Assembly: GCF_000247695.1 (NCBI RefSeq)
Contig: NW_004624734.1
Span: forward strand, 10,671,183-10,735,182
Source of the DNA: Heterocephalus glaber
Lineage: Eukaryota > Chordata > Mammalia > Rodentia > Bathyergidae
DNA: 64,000 nucleotides
Direction: 5' to 3'
Part shown: in pieces, positions 56,303-64,000 of the stretch
Layout: the number at the start of each line of letters is the position of its first letter
Position numbering within the stretch: position 1 is the first letter of the stretch
Program-made: the position numbers and the translations under genes
The notes under the pieces: generated by a model
Told to the model about the DNA's origin: nothing
Databases searched by the model: none
The model's input: only the letters and a program-made list of their open reading frames with translations

Positions 56303-59300
56303 ATGTCTTTAAATTATTCTTGCCCTTTACAGCTTTTCCCAACAATCTGTTTTCTTACATTACCTAAGTCCTTAATACTGCTTTACATCTCTAAACACAA
56401 ATGTGATTTTATTTTCTCAAAGCTCTACTCTTGATTTGATATATTCACAAAGCTTTGATTAGCTTACTCATTTCAAAAAGCATCATTGTATATTTTCTTT
56501 CATAAATAATTATGTACCCTAAATGTTGATTGATGCTGTAATACTATACTTTATTTTTAACACAAAAACTTGGCCAGACAGGAAAAAATTTTGCCAGGAG
56601 AAACAAATTCGAAAAGACAGATTGGCTTCTGTAGCAAGGAACATGCATAGAAACGCAAATTGTAGAGGCAAAGTATTATTTTCTTTCTGAGTATCTGTAG
56701 GCTAATGATTATTTGATACACAGTTTCAACATTTAAACATTATAAGGAAACTCATTTTAAAAACTGATATTTTATTCAAATCTTGATTATATTATTGTTC
56801 CCAAAGATGTGATGATTTGGTCTGATCAAACATGAAAAGAGAGTTGGTGTCTGTGACACCAATATTAAAACAGTAGAGCCTAATAGTTTCAGTCCCTCTT
56901 AGAGTATGTAATTGTTAATGCTGTGTGTGTAGCTGTGTTTATGAGTCGAGGGTCCTTGCAGGCTTTGTCTGAAGAATATGGAGACAGATGCCTTGTCAGG
57001 CAGTGTAAATACTTAATGAGAACCAACTGCTTGTCTTCGCCATTAAGCCCTGTGTGGAAATCTAGGTAGAATCCCTTCTCAGAGAGCATTGCCAAGGAAG
57101 TGACATGTAGCATAGATAGACTATAAGTTGGTAGTTTAAGACAGTGGCACACAATAGTCAGTGGTCACAACTCAGTGCATATGTAGTTCTCTAGAGACCC
57201 AGTCAGGCAGGGTCATGAAGCATTCCATGGAGGAAGGGAATTTGAAGAGAGCCACGAGCGAGATTTCACTTTGAAAGTAAAAGAATTATTTAAAACTGTA
57301 AGAATAAAGTATTTAAAAGTAGCTTTTACACTTCCTTCCAAGTAACAATGAGAAGAAATTCTAAGATCATCTAGATACCGTATTTGAATAGATAATGTTG
57401 GTTGATAGAAGGATTACCGTTACTCTTCCTTTTAGAAATTATTCTTTCAGCATTTCATCTGAAAGTGTTCTTTTTCAATAGAGTTTCAAAAACATTTCAC
57501 GTGGCATGGTATATTTTATTGCCTTCTTTTTCAAATTCAATATACTAGTCTATAAGTCAGATAAGATGGAATCTTTCAGTAACTATATTCTGAACTTGAT
57601 CAAACTTCAGAAGTTCCATGGAAATGTTATTAAAGAGAAAGTACACATCTGCATAAGCCTAGACTATAGCTGAACCATTAAAGGATGTTTTATTTGATGT
57701 ATTTGTGGATATTTTCCCTTTTTTTAACTTCTGCACTATCCTTGAGATAAATTCCTGCAGCACGGAAAATGATTGGGTGAACTAAAATAGAAGGTACAAG
57801 GTAGTTCCTATTTTGGTAACTATTATTCAAAATACTGGTGAATTTTAAGGTACGTACAGAAAAAGAAGATTTCATAAGCAATAGAAATACAGCTCTAGCA
57901 TTCTGAAAATCTTTTGGTCTATCTGTCAGTCTATGCCTGTATCTTCAAGGGGTTCATAACTTATCTTTTTAAAAAGAAAGTTTAGTGACTGCTTTTAAAA
58001 ATCTTGTGTGAGTTGAGAATGGAAAATTTCCTTAGAATATTTTAAAAAGAAAATCTAGAAGAATGTATAAAATGAGTCCCAGTAAAACTTACTGTAATAT
58101 AAAGAATAAAAACATGTTTTAAAACTACAAATACAAAAGAACTTTAAAATGTTTTTCATGGAACTACCTTCACGGTGCTAGATGGTAGAGTTTTTATTTT
58201 AAATAAAGACATTCCGTTTTCCAGGACATGATTTATACAAGAAAACATATAATGTCCTGTTGAACATAGGCCAAATACATTCCCAGACGCTTTGTTACCC
58301 AAACCTTTTGAGGGATTTCTTTATAGATGTTTTTGGCAGAAGTGGTGATTTCAGAGGAAACATATAAGAAGTACCAGATGCAGTTTTCTGAATTGCCATA
58401 AATGGTTAAAAAGTTACTTGTGAGGTTTTAACCATCTGGGTTTCTTAGACATTGCCAAAATTTGAATTAAGAAAAAAGTATAAATCAATTAGTTTAAAAA
58501 TTAAGCTTTTTTCAACATAATGCTCATATTTTTAAGTATCTGCCTAATATTAACATCTAAACTGAACTATGCTTTCAAAATTGGAGTTTAAAAAATTCCT
58601 CTATGTATAAAGAAAATATAAGTTGTCCACTGATGAGAATGTTTTGAGTTGTTTTGTGCACTTTCCTTTTGTTCTGGGTGCATATTTCAGAACATAAATT
58701 GTTTATTCTCCCTTTGCAGAGAGGATCAATCATTCTTTCATTTATTTGTCAAACCTTCACTGTTTATTGCTTTTGAGCAAGCATTTCAGCCTGCACTGGA
58801 GATACAAACACAGGGACAGAGGGCCTACCTTCAGAACATTTAGTCAGATGGGAAGGGGATGGCACACAGTCACATACATGCAACAGATGGTTTTGAGAGA
58901 AAAGAGCGATCTTTTCTTCTTGGTGATGGTGTTGTGGAAGGGGAGGGAAAGCTAGTGAAGAGTATACTTGGCCTAACCTGAGTGATGAATCAGTTTGGCT
59001 AAATAGGGAGTTGGGGTAAAACATTTTGGAGAGAAGAAGGAATTCATATAAAACAAGGTGGCATAATCTGAAAACTGCCTCAGTAATGGTGGCTAATAGT
59101 AACACAAGGTGATATGCACGTATGTGAACGTGTGCCTGGGTGGTGGCACGTGGAGGCTGAGAGAGTGGATGTGGAAATGGGCTGCTATATGGACAATGAA
59201 GTGCTTAAGCACGGATCATAAACGCAACTTATGAACTTGGCCAAAATGATAGTAAAAAGAGCAAAGATGGATAGAGACTGTGGTGAATTGAAGAGTGTAT

Positions 59301-59319
59301 CTTTCTTTTCCTTTTTTTT
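56303..59319. other. AT-rich non-coding sequence
   Basis: About 3 kb without recognisable repeat, exon or RNA gene signatures. Confidence 0.4.
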
Positions 59320-61010
59320 TTTTTTTTTTACTAGTACATGTTTGCAGTACATAATGTTTGCATTCATTGTTTAGATTTGGTACATGTACATAACACTTCC
59401 CAATTCCTTTTTTCATCCCTTATCCCTCCTCTACCTCTTCCCTGCCTCCATTATCCCCTTTTCCTTTGAGAAAGATCTTTCTACTTCCTATTGTCTATCT
59501 TTTATTTTGCTCTTTTTTTTCTCACTTTGGGCTTCACATATAAGAGAAACCAAGTCATATTTAGGCCTGTGTGTCTGATTTGTTTCACTTAGCATTATGG
59601 TCTCAGGGCGCATCATTTTCCTACAAATGACTCAAGTTTACCTTTCTTTATGGCAGAGTAGTACTCCATTGTGTATAGATGCCACATTTCACATTTTCTT
59701 TATCTATTCATCTGTTGATGGACATATAGTCTGCTTCCAAGAATTGGTGGTCATGAATTTATTTAGGTGCTCTTTATCATGAAAATATCTTATTTCTCCA
59801 TCAATTTTGAAAGATAGTTTTGCAGGATATGTCAGCCTGAGTTGGAAATTGTTTTCATTTAGGTATTGAAATATTTCGCATCCAGCTTTCCTGGTCTTTA
59901 AGGTTTGTGTTGAGAAGTCTGCTGTAATTCGAATGGGTTTTCCTTTATAAGCAATTCATTACTGTTTTTCTTTTCATTCTTTTTTTTTTTATTGCGGTAC
60001 TGAGGATCAAACTCAGTGCCACTGAGCTACATCCCCAGCCTCCACATTGCTGTTTTCTAATCACTTTTAAGATCCTATTCTTGTGATGAACTTCCACAAT
60101 TTTGACTCTGCTGTGTTGTGGAGAAGTTCTTTTCTGATTGTGGCTGTTTGAGGTTCTATATGCCTCATTTATCTGTGTGTTAAATTCTTTTACCTTATTT
60201 GGAAAGTTTTCAACTATTATTTCAATAAACTGGTTTTTATGCCATTTATGCTATCTTCTGATTTTTCACTAATTCCAGTTAATCTTTGTTTAGTCTTCTT
60301 TGCATCTAGGAGCAGCTGGGGCCATTTTTCCTGCTCTTTTGTTATTTTAAAGCTATCTCTCATTAATTGGTCACTGACAACAGCCCTGCCTTCTAGTGAC
60401 TCTGTCCCCATGTTGGTCACTTCTGCTGCCCATACTTTCAATAGAATTTCTAATCTCCTGAATTTCTATTTGGAGCCCTTTTCGGGACTTTAATTTTTTA
60501 TGCTGATCTTGCATGTGTTGCATTATTTTGCTTAGCTCTTCTATCTTTTTCTTGGTGTCTAGCCTTGCTGATGATTTAATTTAACTGGCCCTGATATCTT
60601 GTTACTTACATCTTCTATTTACTTGCCAAGTGCCTTATTGAATGCTTTTGTGATCGCCCCCAATAACATTGCAAGTAATTAGGGCATGAGGCTTTTGGGT
60701 TCCTCCTTTCAAAGTCCCATGGTACAGCTTTGGGGGAGTTGAGAGTTTTTGGAGACATTTTGGTGGCTTATCTTCTCATGTTTCTATTTTTGTTCACTTA
60801 TTTGTTTTGTATTGAGTCTTGTGCATTTATTATAGTGCAGTTTTGTTTCTCATGTGGGGACCTCTTTAGTTAATGTCTACTTTTCTGTAGTATCCTCTGG
60901 TTGTCACTAACTATTGGCCTTCACCTCTGTCCCCAGATCCAACTACCTCCATTTACTTGAGACGGGAAGTTGCTGAGTATCTGGCCCAGTACCTAACTTT
61001 GCCAGAATGG
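59320..61010 (-). mobile_element. L1, reverse, internally rearranged
   Basis: 59330-59750 matches the reversed 3' end of L1 ('gagtagtactccattgtgta', 'tctattcatctgttgatgga'). It is followed directly at about 59770 by reversed ORF1 wording ('ttttgcaggatatgtcagcc', 'gtttgtgttgagaagtctgc', 'attatttcaataaactgg'), so nearly all of ORF2 is missing. A minus-strand frame at 60217-60441 looks like ORF1 coiled coil. A shortened reverse ID SINE is inserted at about 59975-60042. Confidence 0.7.
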
Positions 61011-62380
61011 GAGTCTTTGTGACTCTGAGGAATTCTAGATATTGGCATCTCAAGAAAACCAAATAATAGCAATAGCTATGTCACCTTGGCTATAGTAATG
61101 AAATCAGTATCAATTATAGCACTAAATACGAACTGAATATTGATGAACTCTAATGACCAATAAAATATCACTCTTTTCTATGCAAAAGAGAGCTATTATT
61201 ATAGTATGAACATTAAGACAAACCAAATATTGACCTACCTTTGACCTACAGTATGTATCTACCCAGTGGAACAGCTTTACCTCTACCAACAATAGCACAT
61301 TATTCAACAGCAAGAGTATAAAGTTAACTATTTATCTAGAGAGTCATAAAGCTTAGCAGTTATACTAATAAAGGTAGAGGGAATGGAAAACCGGAGCATG
61401 AAAAAGGCAAAATTTCAAAAATTAATTAATAGGATGTAAAAGAGGAGAGAAAAAAGTAAAATTGGAAGTCGTATTGACAAGTAAAAGGAAATTAATAGTG
61501 ATAGAGAATAATCACTGGAAAGAACAAAAAAGGGAAAGAAGAAAGATAAACAGAAAAGCAGGAGATGAAAGAAGAGAAAAAAATTGCAAGGTAAAAGGAA
61601 AAAAAGAGAGACTAAGAGAGAAAAGAGGGAGGAGAAAAACTCTAAACTCCAAAAACTGATGAAGGAAAAATTTAAAAAATACAAAGTAGAAAAATCAAAA
61701 AAAGATTGAGTCAAAGAAAACATGCCTTGTTATTGAATGAGTAGTTTCCACAATCTGTCATCTTGGGATCCAACCAGAGATGATTTGCTATGCTTAGTTT
61801 TCGGCCTGTGGATCTTTGAGGTTCCCTCCTTGCATTAGAGGCCCTTCTGTTCACACACACACACACACCCCACTGTGGTTACCATCCAAGCCAAGGTGAG
61901 TCCTTGCTCCCATTGGTAGATGAGGAACTGATCAGCTCTCTGTTTCCTGCTTGATGTAGGCCAAAAGGTGGGGGTTCGAGTGGACTGTTGGACTTAATGT
62001 TGACTGTTACAGGGTCTGGTTGCTCCCTTCTCTCCCTAAGTGTGGTCCCCATCCAGGAGAATTAGGTGATTAGTTTTTTCCTCTGCTGTGCCATGCCATG
62101 CTCACCTGGGGTTGGAGTTTTGGTCCTCTGACACAGACCAGCTCTCTCACTACTATTTTATCTTTCTATAAAAGTTCTGGAAAATAGAAGTATTTGTTTA
62201 AATAACTAAGAAAATTTTAAAATTCGAGAATATAAATGTTGCACTAAATTTAAATATATGTGATATATGCTAAAAATACACAATAACATATATCTGCATA
62301 TATATATATACTTTAAGATAGTTGACTTTGAAATATGAAGATTTCAGAAAAAAGAGATCTTCTAATACCTAAGCTCTAAG
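61011..62380. other. Probable L1 5' region and unassigned sequence
   Basis: A purine-rich stretch lies at 61440-61720 and a GC-richer stretch with (CA)n lies at about 61855-61870. Its position upstream of reversed ORF1 suggests an L1 5' UTR. This was not confirmed. Confidence 0.35.
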
Positions 62381-62384
62381 AGCT

Positions 62385-62735
62385 TAGGTGTCCATCAGCA
62401 GACAAATGGATAAAGAAAATGTGGCATATATACACAATAGAATTTTATCAGTCATAAAGAAAAATGAATTCATGTCATTTGGAGGAAAAATGGATGGATT
62501 TTGAGGTCATAATGTTAAGTGAAATAAGTCAGACACAGAAAATTAAATATTTCAAATAAGTAAATTAAGGAGTAAAATAAAGAGAAACTTTATAGAGAAG
62601 GGAAAGGGGTTGGAGAAGGGAGGTGGGAGAGGACTGAAAATGAACTGATATATATTCCTCAAAATAAATACAAATATCATGCATTGCAAAAATATACCAA
62701 TAAAAAATTTAAAGTAAAAAAAAATCTACATAGCC
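62385..62735 (+). repeat. L1 3' end, plus orientation
   Basis: 'ggtgtccatcagcagacaaa', 'atggataaagaaaatgtggc' and 'gtcataatgttaagtgaaat' are the classic L1 ORF2 end. A 3' UTR and an A-rich tail near 62700-62735 follow. Confidence 0.8.
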
Positions 62736-64000
62736 TAATGGCTAATTCAATTTCAACTCCATAAGTTTTACTGCATGTCAATATTGGTGATATGAATATA
62801 AATAAGAACCTTACAAGCTAGTAATTATGAAAAAATTAGGAAATGTATTTTGGTTTTATTAGGCTAGATAACAAAATTATATTCACTAAAACTTTAAAAA
62901 GTACCAGCTATTATAATTAAATGTTAAATACTAATCATGCCATTTGAATCTTTTTTTCCTTTTTACCAATCAGCCTTATAGACAACTGAGAATGCTAGCT
63001 AGCATTTTAGATAAATGGTTATTGTAAATTAACAATTCAATAATCTGTGATGACAACACTCATTTCAAACATTTCATAATCAGAATTATCCAACTGAGAA
63101 CACTTATTTCTCATCATCAATGGCTCAACACATCAAGTCTTTTTTTTAATAACACAGACATAAAAATTAGATCAAAGGAAAATAAGCATTAAATACAATT
63201 TTCTAAAGATCCATAAAAGATCACTGGTAACATTATCAGATTAAAATAATGCAGAGAACACTTTTCTCTTTAATTAAATTTTATGCCATCCAAGGAAAAT
63301 GGGATTTTTATCTTATCCTTTGTGTTTTCTTTATTTAAAAAAGCTAAGAGAAACCACATTTTTAGTCTTATTTATTTCAGCTAATATTCACCCAACTCCT
63401 AGTTCACACCGGGCACTGTGTGGTCACGCATCCTAACCTCCTCCTCCTGCCAGACAGGGTGCAGGGCAGGCGCCCTCTCCTAGTTTGCAGCTGCATCCCC
63501 AGTGCTTAGAAGGCCTGGGACACAGCCCTGCGCGGGAGGTGTCACTGGCTCAATGACTTGGAACACGTGTAAATGAGTGAAATAAAGCCTCTTTCTTTGA
63601 CAGCGTCGTAACTTCGCAGCAAGACTGCCCGAGACAGCAGGATCAAACACATAGAAAGAAACAGTTAAGACTCTGAAATAAAAGTGTCATGAAAATTAAA
63701 ATAAAAACTATACACAAATTATTAAAACTGGTTATCATCTTTAAATCTGTTTCTTTAACTCCAAGATAATAAAAGCATTATATAAAATAACCTAAAAGAG
63801 ATATCTGATTCTCTACAAATGAGTGATGTGTAATCATTTCATCATTCACATTCAGCAAAAATAATATTGGTTCTTACATTATTAAGCACAGATTGTTAAT
63901 TTGGTCTCAATGGTGTGTTGGGGACACTTTTTGATCCTCCAAGCAACCCAGTAACCCACCTAGTGACACCTTCCTAATCTTCATTAAGCAACCATAAGAT
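62736..64000. other. AT-rich non-coding sequence with an L2/MIR-like patch
   Basis: 63390-63600 has 'ccgggcactgtgtggtcacg' and 'tccccagtgcttagaaggcc', resembling MIR or L2 wording. No gene was found up to the window end. Confidence 0.4.

Noticed and set aside
61462..61723. Lys/Arg/Glu-rich plus frame and Phe/Leu-rich minus frame
   Set aside because: It is a purine-rich tract giving low-complexity translations on both strands.

Overview
This is a mammalian nuclear genome window with no bacterial-type gene structure. It is very probably from a rodent of the squirrel-related or beaver-related branches. It contains tRNA-Ala-like ID SINEs and B1-dID composite SINEs (a B1 half followed by an ID half), which are reported from sciurids, glirids, castorids and aplodontids. 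It also has L1, MIR, L2, MaLR and ERV-L debris. The clade A serpin exons place it in the alpha-1-antitrypsin (SERPINA) cluster. The species cannot be named from sequence alone.

Layout. 1-5 kb: non-coding sequence, a pyrimidine-rich tract, an assembly gap (2717-3406) and a broken L1. 5.1-6.25 kb: a CpG-rich block containing a damaged first coding exon of a clade A serpin on the minus strand. 6.38-15.17 kb: a near-complete gammaretrovirus-like endogenous provirus on the minus strand with two LTRs, a tRNA-Pro-type primer site, gag, pro-pol, env, a polypurine tract and a 4-bp target duplication. It is inserted into the middle of a B1-dID SINE. Every retroviral gene is broken by stops or frameshifts. 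15-28 kb: old repeats, a long minus-strand L1 and a solo LTR with a 5-bp target duplication. 28.3-30.2 kb: a duplicated copy of a serpin promoter and first-exon region. 32.6-39.8 kb: an alpha-1-antitrypsin-like serpin gene on the minus strand (TATA box, untranslated exon 1, coding exons, ATTAAA signal). 40.4-42.7 kb: a MaLR-type element with both LTRs. 46.1-49.8 kb: a minus-strand ERV-L with decayed pol. 50-64 kb: AT-rich sequence with SINEs and L1 pieces, no convincing gene, and one exon-like fragment near 54.7 kb.

The most interesting locus is the serpin at 32.6-39.8 kb. Its four coding exons join in a single open frame across all three splice junctions, yet the N-terminal third of the serpin fold is missing and an L1 lies directly upstream of the truncated exon. 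Its reactive-centre loop keeps the antitrypsin length but has lost the inhibitory hinge. A second point of interest is that the 3' LTR of the provirus lies about 500 bp upstream of the other serpin exon, in the same orientation. The provirus also has an in-frame hydrophobic leader upstream of gag that resembles a glycosylated-Gag leader.
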